From Impatiens glandulifera (taxonomy: Eukaryota; Streptophyta; Magnoliopsida; Ericales; Balsaminaceae): DNA of 64,000 nucleotides. The DNA is taken from contig NC_061862.1 of NCBI RefSeq assembly GCF_907164915.1, forward strand, positions 81,495,718-81,559,717. Reading direction: 5' to 3'. Position numbers and translations under genes: made by a program. Shown here in pieces: positions 42,812 through 54,146 of the stretch; positions within the stretch are counted from its first letter, which is position 1; every line of letters starts with the position of its first letter. A model generated the notes under the pieces. That model was not told the DNA's origin and did not search any database. It saw only the letters and a list, made by a program, of their open reading frames with translations.

Positions 42812-45613
42812 CTAGCATTTAGCCCGTGCATTTGCACGAGTAATAATATAAAAACCGTGAAAAAAAATTACGGATAACATTTTTTATTTTATTTTTAACA
42901 GTTTTAAGTTTATGGGTGAGTCAACCCACAATCCGACCCAATTATCCATTTACTCAACATCATTATATATTAGTTAGTTAAAAAGTTGAACTTATATTAA
43001 TATTAAAACGTCTCGCGTTTATCAAATTTGGTGTTGAATTTAAAATATAAAGTCTTTGTAGCCTAGTTGGTTAAAGAGTTGTACTTGTTTTGTTAGGTTG
43101 CAAGTTCGAAACATACCTCTAGCATTTTTTATTTTATTTTTAACCGTTTTAAATTTAAAAACGGGTCAACCCACAATCCGACCCAAGTATCCAAATTAAC
43201 CACAGCTCTCGACCCGGCAATCCGGACACTTTAAAAATTAAGCATCATTATATATATATATATATATATATTAGTTAGTTAAAAAGTTGAACTTATATTA
43301 ATATTAAAACGTCCCGCGTTTATCAAATTTGGTGTTGAATTTAAAATATAAAGTCTTTGTAGCCTAGTTGGTTAAAGAGTTGTACTTGTTTTGTTAGGTT
43401 GCAAGTTCGAAACATACCTCTAGCATTTTTAATTTTAATTTTAACCGTTTTAAATTTAAAAACGGGTCAACCCACAATCCGACCCAAGTATCCAAATTAA
43501 CCACAGCTCTCGACCCGGCAATCCGGACACTTTAAGAATTAAGCATCATTATATATATATAGATTAGTTAGTTAAAAAGTTGAACTTATATTAATATTAA
43601 AACGTCCCGCGTTTATCAAATTTGGTGTTGAATTTAAAATATAAAGTCTTTGTAGCCTAGTTGGTTAAAGAGTTGTACTTGTTTTGTTAGGTTGCAAGTT
43701 CGAAACATACCTCTAGCATTTTTAATTTTATTTTTAACCGTTTTAAATTTAAAAACGGGTCAACTCACAATCCGACCCAAGTATCCAAATTAACCACAGC
43801 TCTCGACCCGGCAATCCGGACACTTTAAAAATTAAGCATCATTATATATATATAGATTAGTTAGTTAAAAAGTTGAACTTATATTAATATTAAAACGTCC
43901 CGCGTTTATCAAATTTAGTGTTGAATTTAAAATATAATGTCTATGTAGCCTAGTTGGTTAAAGAGTTGTATTTGTTTTGTTAGGTTGCAACTTCGAAACA
44001 TACCTCTAGCATTTTTAATTTTATTTTTAACCGCTTTAAATTTAAAAACGGGTCAACCCACAATCCGACCCAAGTATCCAAATTAACCACAGCTCTCGAC
44101 CCGGCAATCCGGACACTTTAAAAATTAAGCATCATTATATATATATAGATTAATAGTTAAAAACTTGAACTTATATTAGTATTAAAACGTCCCGCGTTTA
44201 TCAAATTTGGTGTTGAATTTAAAATATAAAGTCTTTGTAGCCTAGTTGGTTAAAGAGTTGTACTTGTTTTGTTAGGTTGCAAGTTCGAAACATACCTCTA
44301 GCATTTTTAATTTTATTTTTAACCGCTTTAAATTTAAAAACGGGTCAACCCACAATCCGACCCAAGTATCCAAATTAACCACAGCTCTCGACCCGGCAAT
44401 CCGGACACTTTAAAAATTAAGCATCATTATATATATATAGATTAGTTAGTTAAAAACTTGAACTTATATTAGTATTAAAACGTCCCGCGTTTATCAAATT
44501 TGGTGTTGAATTTAAAATATAAAGTCTTTGTAGCCTAGTTGGTTAAAGAGCTGGACTTGTTTTGTTAGGTTGCAAGTTTGAAACATATCTCTAACATTTT
44601 TAATTTTATTTTTAACCGTTTTAATTTTAAAAACGGGTCAACCCACAATCCGACCCAAGTATCCAAATTAACCACAGCTCTCGACCCGGCAATCCGGACA
44701 CTTTAAAAATTAAGCATCATTATATATATATAGATTAGTTAGTTAAAAAGTTGAACTTATATTAATATTAAAACGTTCCGCGTTTATCAAATTTGGTGTT
44801 GAATTTAAAATATAAAGTCTATGTAGCCTAGTTGGTTAAAGAGCTGGACTTGTTTTGTTAGGTTGCAAGTTCGAAACATACCTCTAACATTTTTAATTTT
44901 ATTTTTAACCGTTTTAAATTTAAAAACGGGTCAACCCACAATCCGACCCAAGTATCCAAATTAACCACAGCTCTCGACCCGGCAATCCGGACACTTTAAA
45001 AATTAAGCATCATTATATATATATAGATTAGTTAGTTAAAAAGTTGAACTTATATTAATATTAAAACGTCCCGCGTTTATCAAATTTGGTGTTGAATTTA
45101 AAATATAAAGTCTTTGTAGCCTAGTTGGTTAAATAATTGTACTTGTTTTGTTAGGTTGCAAGTTCGAAACATACCTCTAGCATTTTCAATTTTATTTTTA
45201 ACCGTTTTAAATTTAAAAACGGGTCAACCCACAATCCGACCCAAGTATCCAAATTAACCACAGCTCTCGACCCGGCAATCCGGACACTTTAAAAATTAAG
45301 CATCATTATATATATATAGATTAGTTAGTTAAAAAGTTGAACTTATATTAATATTAAAACGTCCCGCGTTTATCAAATTTGGTGTTGAATTTAAAATATA
45401 AAGTTTTTGTAGCCTAGTTGGTTAAAGAGCTGGACTTGTTTTGTTAGGTTGCAAGTTCGAAACATACATCTAGCATTTTTAATTTTATTTTTAACCGTTT
45501 TAAATTTAAAAACGGGTCAACCCACAATTCGACCCAAGTATCCAAATTAACCACAGCTCTCGACCCGGCAATCCGGACACTTTAAAAATTAAGCATCATT
45601 ATATATATATAGA
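42812..45613 (-). mobile_element. Helitron-2, non-autonomous (2,802 bp), tandem array
   Basis: On the minus strand the 5' end is TCTATATATATA after an A (complement of T45614). The 3' end is CTCGTGCAAATGCACGGG (a hairpin), CTAAATG, CTAG, followed by T (complement of A42811). Terminal TC, the 3' hairpin about ten bases before CTAG and insertion between A and T are all diagnostic of Helitrons. The body is nearly all a head-to-tail array of 293-bp units whose AAGCATCATT words fall at 43240, 43541, 43834, 44128, 44419, 44712, 45005, 45298 and 45591. Each unit repeats the 5'-terminal region. No Rep/helicase gene. Confidence 0.88.
43052..45480 (+). repeat. tRNA-like Pol III promoter units, one per 293-bp repeat
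   Basis: Each unit has TAGCCTAGTTGG (fits the A-box consensus TRGYNNANNNG), then, about 32 bases on, GTTCGAAAC (fits the B-box consensus GWTCRANNC), then a run of five or more T about 20-25 bases later. In the first unit the boxes are at 43059-43070 and 43104-43112. Spacing fits a tRNA or SINE head. The T-arm stem is only partly paired, so a working tRNA is unlikely. Helitron-1 has the same element in antisense, for example around 22590-22640. Confidence 0.6.
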
Positions 45614-46180
45614 TATGTGACTTTTCAAATTCGTTATCATTATCAAAATCATTAAATATACATAATTTAATTTAGTTTTATTCACGCTTCATTTCAAATA
45701 TCATCATAAATAAATTACACTTTAACTTATTTCCTTACATAAATCTTCAACTTCAACTTTTATTTTAATAGCAAAATATTGTTTATCTCTCATAATTTTT
45801 CATATTTATTTTCTAACATTTTTTCTATTTTAGTTTATCTTTTTCTCTACTTTAGTTTATCTTTTTCAAGATTTATAAAATAAATATGTAGATAAGTAAT
45901 AATTTTATTTATAATTTTAATATTTCTATATTAATAATTTTAAAAATTTTAAAACTATGTTTCTCTTTCTTCAATCTCTATAATTTTATAAGTTATTTAA
46001 TCGGGTACGTAATGGGGTACTCGTCGGGTATCGGGTACCCGATGAATCGGGAATGAGAATAGAAGTATACAGACACTCACCGGGTTCGGGGTTGAGGTCG
46101 GGTAGTATAATGAAAATCGGGTTCGGGGATAGGTACTTCACTACCCGACGAATAGGGTACCCGTTGTCATCTCGAGATCC
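45614..46180. mobile_element. hAT-like remnant, right half
   Basis: AT-rich until about 45990, then GGGTACTCGTCGGGTATCGG and GGTTCGGGGTTGAGGTCGGG. Frames on both strands here (Asn/Pro/Asp-rich) come from the repeated CGGGTA words. Boundaries are not determined. Confidence 0.4.
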
Positions 46181-46199
46181 AACGCAAAAGAGCGCATCT

Positions 46200-46802
46200 T
46201 TTTCTAGATTCATCTCACATCATCAACTCGACCCTTACCGAAAAAAGAAGAAGACAAGAAAATACAAATTTATAGTGATTCGCTCAAATGAGTCACGTCA
46301 ACTTCAGCTGCCACCATATTTCATTTTGAAGAAGAATAAATACAACGTTTTTGTCTCATACTTTATCTCTTTATAATTCTGTCTACTAAATGTAAACCTA
46401 TTAAGTTTATACTCCGGTTTATTTATTTATATATCTTTATAATATTTAATAATTAATAATATATATAAATATATTTTTAATTTAATAATAAATTATTTAA
46501 ATTAAAAATAGTTTATTTTAAAATAAATTATATAAATATATTAACTTTTATAATTGAAAGGATTGAAAATGGAATTTGGGAAAGAGAATTTGAGGGAGAA
46601 TGAAATTACCATATGTAATTTATCTCTCTTTCTTTTCTATATCATTCCTCTTTTTATATTTAAAAAATTTATAATATTTGAAAAAATAATATTATACTAG
46701 TTTTAAAAATAAATAAAAATAAAGTAAAGAGAATATATAAATAAAATAAATTAATCATATAACTTTGGATTTGTGGTTAAAAAATGAAGAAGGAAATATA
46801 TA
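46200..46802. other. Intergenic DNA before MULE-C
   Basis: AT-rich; no gene or repeat supported. Confidence 0.45.
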
Positions 46803-46947
46803 CAATCTGGATCTTCTGCTACTGATTCCCGTGTTCCCCTGTTGCGGACCAATCAAATTACATCATTATTATTATATTAATAAATCAATTTGGGTAGAAG
46901 ATGGAGGGAAGGAGAATCCGGAATCCGGGTTTCATTCCGGGTTCACC

Positions 46948-47255
46948 TAGGGCCGGCCTTGGGAAGCCTTGAGATTTTGGGGGCCCTATGCAAATTTAAA
47001 TTTTTGGGGCCCTAAAATAGTAAAATAATTCATTTTAATTAATAAAATAAAATATAAATAATTAATATATTATAATACGAGAAATGAGATAAAAAAAGTT
47101 ATTTTTATAATATATATTTAATATTAAAGGAGAAAAAAGAGGAAAAAATAATATTAATAATATAATATTATTAAATATATAAAAAAATGGGGGCCTTATA
47201 AAAGTGGGGGGCCCTATGCAAGTGCATTGGTTGCCTTACCCTAGGGTCGGCCCTG
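46948..47255. mobile_element. hAT MITE (308 bp) in the MULE-C terminus
   Basis: TAGGGCCGGCCTTGGG at 46948 and reversed CAGGGCCGACCCTAGGG from 47255 form TIRs; an 8-bp duplication GGTTCACC flanks it (46940-46947 and 47256-47263). GGGGGCCCTATGCAA and its relatives occur near both ends. A decayed relative lies at 20660-20955. Confidence 0.92.
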
Positions 47256-47439
47256 GGTTCACCTCAAACGTTGTTAACGGAATGGCCAGTTAACGTACGG
47301 AATTAATATATTATTAATATGCTCCAGCGAAGATCACTTCTCTCCGGGCCCCATGTGAGAAGAAAGGGTGAGAAGCGAAGGGATCGACGATTTCCTCGCC
47401 CTAGGATCCCTGTGCTTCATGTAAACCCCCCAACCCACC

Positions 47440-48330
47440 CATGAGAACACCGTTTGCCTGTCATGGAAGTACACTTACCCTTGTATGTAAAGACCAAAAT
47501 TAACTTTAATTTTATATTTCGGTTTATTAAATATTAATTCAATTTATTAAAAATGACATTCAGCGAAGAAATCTTCGCTTCAATTACTTCACTCTTATTT
47601 TTCATTTTTTTATTAAATTTTCATTTATGGGGAGACGCTCAGGAGCGAAGAAATCTTCGCTTCAATTATTTTTAAACTGACCTGCATGTAAACCCCTCAA
47701 CTCACCCATGAGAAGACCGCTTGACTGTCATGGAAATACACTTACTCATGTATGTAAAGACCAAGATTAACATGAATTTTATATTTCCATTTATTAAATA
47801 TATTAATTCAATTTTTTTGACATGACATGTAGAGAAGAAATATTCGCTTCAATTACTTATTTTTATATTTTAATTTCTTTATGAAATGTTACGAGCATAC
47901 GATTTGCATTATTAAATATTAATTAAATTTATTAAAAATAATATGCAGCGAATAAATATTCGCTTCGATTACTTCATTTTAGTTTAAAACTTTTTTTTTA
48001 ATTTTTATTTAAGAGGAAATGATTTGTAGCGAAGAAATATTCGCTTAAATTACATAATTTAATATTTAAAAAAATTTCAATTTTAAATTTACGAGGAGAC
48101 TGCTTAAAGCGAATAAATCTTCGCTTCAATTATTGTAAACCTTACGTTCATGTAAAACCCCCTTCCCTCCCATGAGAATACCAATTACGTCTCATGCAAA
48201 TACACTTAATGAGGGAATTTACATGCAGCGAATAAATCTTCGCTTCAATTAATTATTTTTATATTTAAAATAATTTATGAATTTTTTTACGAGGATACGA
48301 TATAGAACGAAAATTTTTCGCTTCAATTAC
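47440..48330. repeat. MULE-C hairpin cluster 1
   Basis: Eight palindromic motifs of the form AGCGAANAAATNTTCGCTT occur at about 47562, 47644, 47831, 47948, 48028, 48109, 48227 and 48307. Each is followed by CAATTA(C), and phrases such as CATGTAAACCCC and CCATGAGAA lie between. Spacing is 75-190 bases. Confidence 0.85.
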
Positions 48331-49161
48331 TTATTGTTATAATTTCAATTTCCCGCTACAATCCCACTCTTCATTTTCATAAGCAACTGTTCATATTCTT
48401 CTCTCTCTATCTCCCGACGATCATCAAATATTCAACGTTGAAACCCTAAAGATTTCTTCTATTCTACAAGGATTTTTTCTGAAGATGTCAGAAAACCAAG
48501 GCAACAACATGGAAGTGGATACCTTCGACTCCCGAGAGGTCGTTTTGTCAGTTTGTAACAGCATAAACGAAAACGTAACTGCCCCTAATCCTGTATCCAA
48601 CGTCAATCCTCGTAATAAACTAGAGAGGTAGGTTAATCTTATTGTGTTTATATATTTTTTACTAATTTTACACCCGTTGATTCCATTTATTTAGTTGAAT
48701 ACTGATTTATGTTATCCCACCGAAAATAATGACTTCGAGGTTTAACTTGGTTACATATGAAAGGAAGAGGAAGAGGAAGAGGAAGAGGAAGAGAAATTCA
48801 AGATGAACACGAAGACGAATACGAAGTCATCGACTGCTGAATCAGTTTCCACAGTTGCTGTCGAAGCTACTGATATTGCTGCATGTACTACACATGTTGA
48901 TGAGATTTTACCACCACCTTTCCCCCCCCAAAAACCAATGTTATTCCTACATCCACTCCACTGGTCGATGAAGAGTTACCAGCACCACCCCCAGAAACCA
49001 CTAATATTGCTCCATGTACTACACCAGTCGATGAAGATTTACCACCATCTCCCCAAAAAACCAAAACCATCAAAAAAAAGGAAAGTGGCATTTCTAACAA
49101 GATCATCCCCTCATGGACTTTATCAAATGATTCCTAAATTGAGCGTAGAACAGAGGGAAGC

Positions 49162-50480
49162 TGTTAGGATCTAGGTAGCCGCTGGAGGACCGGGGGTTGG
49201 ACCGGTTAGCGGTTCTCACTCGAAGGGTGGTGGTTAATCCGGTTAGAGATTAACACCGGGGTTTCAATACTACACAACCTGTCACAAACCCTTGAACTAG
49301 GTTCAAGCGCGGAAGAGGTTTGCTTTCAGGTTGAAGCAGCACACTTGTTTGATGGACAAGGCCGATTTCGGATGATGGAGGTTTGAAAATGGTGGGTCGG
49401 TTTCGATAATCTGGAAATTCGGTATGGATAGTATAGAGTCGGTTTAGAGCGGTGTAGTTGAGTTAATCGGTTAGACAATGGAGCCGACAGAAAGTAAATA
49501 ACAAGACAGATTGTATGGATGTTCGGAGATAAAACTCCTATGTCACCCCTTCCTCTCGAAACCGCGAGAAGGATATTCACTAAGGAATACAAGTACAATC
49601 CGATCGAGACTTATTTCCTGCTCGATAACACTCTTACAATTTACACCGAAATTGTAAAACACACTTTAACTTTAGCACTTAGGCTTTCTAGAACAGCACA
49701 GTCTTATCACTTGTAGAATAAATGCTCTTAGAATTTCTCACTTGTCTCACTGTATGTTACTTTGTCCCACTGTGTGTCCCGCATTTACTCTTCTTCAACT
49801 GCCCCTTTTATAGGTGAAATATGCCAACGGTCATATTTCACTGCCTTGAATCTGATTGGCTGAGCAGAGGTGCAGTGATTCAGTGTTTCAGAGATTCAGA
49901 CCTGCGGTCGTTTCCTCAAACCTGATGGTCAACCTCAGACTTGGCAGTCTGTTCTTCCGGTGTGTAAGACAAACCTGCCGGGTTTGTCTTTTACTTGATG
50001 TAGGCACTGTCTGTTGGACAGTTGTCTATACTTGGAAAATCTTCTTTCTGACTTATCCTGAAGTGGAAAGATCCGGTAGTACTGTCTTCTGCAGCCTACA
50101 GTCTTTCCTCAGACTTACATGGATATGAAAGTGTTCAGTCTGTTTCTTTGGTATCATTCTCAATAGATACCCGAATTGTCTTCTTGTACTGGTCGGCCGC
50201 TTGACTTAGCCTGATCGCTTCCGGTATGGGTGATATAACCGAACTTCTTCCGGTTATTCCTTTGCCTTGTGGCTGATCGGCTGTCTGATGATTCCGGTTT
50301 TAAGCTTTGGCCGATCCTTTCTTTGTGCGGTCATGTTCCGAGTATTCTTGGTCGGTTTAGTAGCTTGACCGGTTAGTTTTCTTTAGCCGGTTTATTTGTT
50401 TATCCGGTCCGGTTCCTTGTTCCTGCATGGAAAGTTTATTTAAGTTAGGTTTATTTGAACCGGTCTGATTTTATCTAACA
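49162..50480. mobile_element. Solo LTR 2 (1,319 bp) inside Ulp1-like gene 1
   Basis: TGTTAGGATC...TATCTAACA with 5-bp duplication GAAGC (49157-49161 and 50481-50485). Removing it and one duplication copy restores an uninterrupted coding frame across the junction. It shares the TATGGATGTTCGGAGA, TCACCC, GCGAGAAGGATATTCAC block with solo LTR 1. The 3' third is rich in CCGGTT words. Short frames inside are not genes. Confidence 0.93.
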
Positions 50481-51439
50481 GAAGCTGTAAAGCAAATCGA
50501 GTTTGGTTCTCTTCTTACATTGGGTGTCTCCACTTGCCTGAGGCATTTTTCGAGACACGTTATCAAATCTTTTGACCCGGATAAGAGTTCTCTGGTATTG
50601 GCCAATGGTGAGGAGATCTTTATCGATGAAGATCTCGTCCAGCTCGTGATGAACCTCCCGAGAGGGCCAATGAACGTAGTTGAGTCCGCTGGGGGACAAG
50701 ACTAAGGACCCTGATTTTTTTAATTTCTTGAGGGATTGGAAGACCAGATGGACCGGGGAAGACTCAAAAGCTCCTAAAACACTTTCTATGATACTCAAGA
50801 TATTAAGTAACACAAGTGCAGACAACGATTTCAAAATCGACTTTGTTGTCTTTGTTGTCTCAAGTTTTTTATGTCCAGTTCAAAATTCACGAGCCAGGTA
50901 AACATGTATTCAAACCTATTATATATCTAATTGTATTTGTGATTACTCACACATGTATTTTATTCATTTCAGGTTCAAAATTCTCAAATCCTTAAAGGAT
51001 GTTGATAACATAAAGGAGATGAACTGGTGCCATTTCACACTACAACGATTGGTTGAAAGTGTAAGAAGTTGGAAAGAAAAAGAAAGTAAAGATAAAAATC
51101 CATATTTTGATGGACCTCTAACCCTTTTATTGGTAAATAATTCCTCTCTTGTATATGATTTATAATTATAGGTATCAAATATTTACTAACATGTTTCCCA
51201 TTTCCTTACTCCAGATTTGCTACCTAGATGATGTTTTTGTGGAAGGTGTACGTTAGCCTTATGAAAGGAAATTTCCATTCATCTCTTATTGGGATGACGT
51301 CACATTGTTAGAGTTTACCACCTTAGAAGCTCGTGCCGGGGGTTTTGGGCTGGGCAGGGCAAGGGCGCGCCTAGTAGATAAAGAACCTGAAAATAAGTAG
51401 TCCCCTGGTTGAATACACCTATGAGAATGCAGCTGAGGA

Positions 51440-51870
51440 GAATCAACATAATCCATCACCCCGTGCAACATTGAATGAGTTTGAGGATTCTGTTGAGCAC
51501 AATGAAGATAATCCATCACCCCGTGCAACACCGAATGATTTTGAGGATTCAGTTGAGCACAATCAAGATAATCAGTCACTCCCTCTTCAACCGAATGATC
51601 TTGAGGATGCAGTTCTGCACAATGAAGATCAATCACTCCCTGTTCAACAAAAAGATCTTTAAGATGCAGTTCTACACAATAAAGATCAATCACTCCCTGT
51701 TCAACAGAAAGATCTTGAGGATGCAGTTCTGCACAATGAAGATCAATCACTCCCTGTTCAACAGGAAGATCTTGAGGATGCAGTTCTGCACAATGAAGAT
51801 CAATCACTCCCTGTTCAACAGGAAGATTTTGAGGATGCAGTTCTGCCCAACAAAGCTCAGTCACCCCTTG
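51440..51870 (+). repeat. 57-bp coding minisatellite (acidic 19-residue repeats)
   Basis: Seven to eight units of about 57-60 bases in Ulp1-like gene 1 encode variants of DLEDAVLHNEDQSLPVQQE. Units 3-7 are most alike. The period is a multiple of three, so the repeat expanded under, or compatibly with, reading-frame maintenance. One unit has a TAA (51659-51661). Confidence 0.88.
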
Positions 51871-53334
51871 TTGAACCAAATGATAAGGGTGAACAGAAGG
51901 AAGAGGTTGAGAAAAACAAAGCTCAGTCACCCACTATTGAACTAAATGATTAGGGTGAAGGGAAGAAATAGGGTGAGGCTTCTAAAGCTGTTGAATCTTC
52001 TGAAGATGGAGATGAAGATGATGGGGGGATGCGTCAAGATTAAAGACTATCCTAAGAGGAAGATCACAAAAATTCCTATGCACTTTCGATCCCCTTACAT
52101 GAAAGAGGTTGCGGATAATTTGGACCACAAAATAACCAACAAGGAACAGATATTGGCCAATTTTGTGTTTTCTGAAGACCTGGCTGAAAGGTAAGTTACT
52201 TAGCATGATTTTACAAATTTGAAATATGAAAGTAGTTATATTCTTCTAAATGAATCTATTTTGCAGTGACGTTCTGTACGAAGGTGCACCGAGTAATATT
52301 ACCCGTCAACTATTTCAAACAATGAAATTGCAGGAAGAAATTGCGAGCGAAGTGGTGGACGCTTGGGCCATACTTCTGCACTACAAATTAAGTAGGTTTC
52401 CAAGGCATGAACAACGAATAATTTGTTTTTCAACATGTAAGTGCTTCTCTTGTTTTTTGTGCTATGTATCCTTTAATGTACTTGACTTTGATATTCTAGA
52501 CTAATTTTGCAGGTTAATATGCAGTTTACTTGCTTCGAATTTTTCCAAGCCCTTGAAGAAGACATGATAAACTTCAAAGTCTCAAAAGAAGACCTAATTT
52601 TCGCTGACCTGGTATGTACATATCCCTCAATTCCAAGTAACGAGTATGCAATCAAATAATAAATGTTTGTGTTCTTTTTACAGATATTCCTACCTGTCGT
52701 CCATGCCCGTTATTTCTATCTTGTATGTGTGAATACTAAAGCCTCCCGAATCGATATACTAGACAACTCCCGTCGTCCGCATAAAATGAAAATTCTGGAC
52801 AAGTATACCACTTTGAAGAAACACATCGATAGTTTTGAGACTTTCTTGGAAAGGCAAGGCCTAGAAAAAATTGTTGAAAAGGTTAAAAAGTACAGGATAA
52901 CGGCCCCAAAGCTGAAATGGCAAGACAATACAAACAAGAAAGACTGTGGTGTATATTTAATGAGACATATGGAAACATATAGAGGAGCGGTGAAGGATTG
53001 GGATATTGACATCAACGAAGAAAATTTAAGTGTTATACCATATGTTAGTCTATGACATTTAAAAATTATATATGTTCTTATACTTTCTCTTGTTCTTTTG
53101 AAAGTCGAAGAAGATTTGAGTACATTGAAGATCAAATATTTATACATAATTCTTATGTCTGAGCACAATGTCAATAGGTTTAAGTTAAAGAAGGCAATTA
53201 GATCAAGATTTTAGAGATTTGTATGTGTTATACGGAATTATACTTGTACGGTAATTCTTATGTGTAACTGGTCAATTGACATTAGTGTACTAATGTACTT
53301 TATGGAATTATAACTTATAATTTATTGATGTTTG

Positions 53335-53905
53335 TTATGTCTTCTTGTACCCATATTTTTAAAATCAGAAACGAAGTTATCTTCGTAACTATATGTTTTC
53401 AAATTCATAAACGAAGATATGTTCTTAACTATATATTTTCAAATTCAAAAACGAAGATATCTTCTTATGTCTTTTGTACCCATATTTTTAAATTCAGAAA
53501 CGGAGTTATGTTCGTAACTATATGGTTTCAAATTCATAAACGAAGATATCTTCTTAACTACATGTTTTCAAATTCATAAACGAAGATATCTTCTTATGTC
53601 TTCTTGTACCCATATTTTTAAATTCATAAACGAAGATAACTTCTTATGTCTTCTTGTACCCATATTTTTTAAATTCATAAACGAAGATATCTTCGTAACT
53701 ATATGTTTTCAAATTCATAAACGAAGATATCTTCTTAACTATATATTTTCAAATCCTAAACGAAGATATCTTCTTATGTCTTCTTGGGTACAAGCCATAT
53801 TTAAAAAATCAGAAACGAAGATATCTTCGTAACTATATGTTATCAAATTCATAAACGAAGATATCTTCTTAACTATATATTTTTAAATTTCTAAACGAAG
53901 ATATC
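53335..53905. repeat. Minisatellite with GAAGATATCTTC palindromes
   Basis: About fourteen units of roughly 35-45 bases contain AAATTCATAAACGAAGATATCTTC followed by TTAACTATAT or TTATGTCTTCTTGTACCCAT. The 12-bp perfect palindrome GAAGATATCTTC recurs at almost every unit. It lies just 3' of Ulp1-like gene 1. Confidence 0.9.
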
Positions 53906-53999
53906 TTCACAACACTTAATGCCCCTACCGGAGTTATGTAAGGATGTGAATTCATGAATGAAAAATCATTTATTACATCAACTACTGCTGATAAACATC

Positions 54000-54055
54000 A
54001 TCACTCTCACACCCTCACTCTCACTCTCACTCTCCACTCTCACTCTCACCTCTCT
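54000..54055. repeat. CTCACT-type microsatellite
   Basis: Tandem CACTCT/CTCACT words in the leader of the DUF7745-like pseudogene. Confidence 0.9.
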
Positions 54056-54146
54056 TTCTGTTTTGACTCTCTCCTTCCCAAATCTCTCTCTACCGGTGTC
54101 TGCACTGGATTCATTCTCTTCATTCATTTAGTGTAATACTCATAAG

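Larger units (their letters stand above)
48485..53055 (+). pseudogene. Ulp1-type (C48) SUMO-protease-like gene 1, disrupted
   Basis: Ulp1 proteases remove SUMO from proteins; plant MULEs carry diverged copies. Exons seen: 48485-48627; about 48763-49161 plus 50486-50700 (one exon split by solo LTR 2; N-terminal module with IEFGSLLTLG and VLANGEEIFIDED); to 50896; 50973-51132; 51213-52190 (GGFGLGRAR, acidic repeats, RSPY); 52267-52438; 52514-52612; 52682-53055 with the catalytic core. In the core, Asp (ILDNS), Gln and Cys (WQDNTNKKDCGVYLM) are present, but the catalytic His position reads Tyr (ARYFYLV). Other defects: a frameshift near 50685, TAG at about 51254, TAA at 51659, and a stop near 51950. 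The middle of exon 2 (48925-49070) reads better in the +1 frame, bounded by C and A runs. The last exons are intact. Exon edges are estimates from GT-AG sites. Confidence 0.75.

Noticed and set aside
43052..43126. Possible functional tRNA gene
   Set aside because: Boxes A and B fit, but T-arm and acceptor stems do not pair well; it is tRNA-like or SINE-like only.
42893..45610. Regularly spaced repeats that could suggest a CRISPR-like array
   Set aside because: Units are 293 bp and almost identical along their whole length, with no unique spacers and no cas genes; Helitron ends explain the structure.
45986..46376. Asn/Pro/Asp-rich frames on both strands
   Set aside because: Generated by CGGGTA/TACCCG words of a hAT-like remnant.
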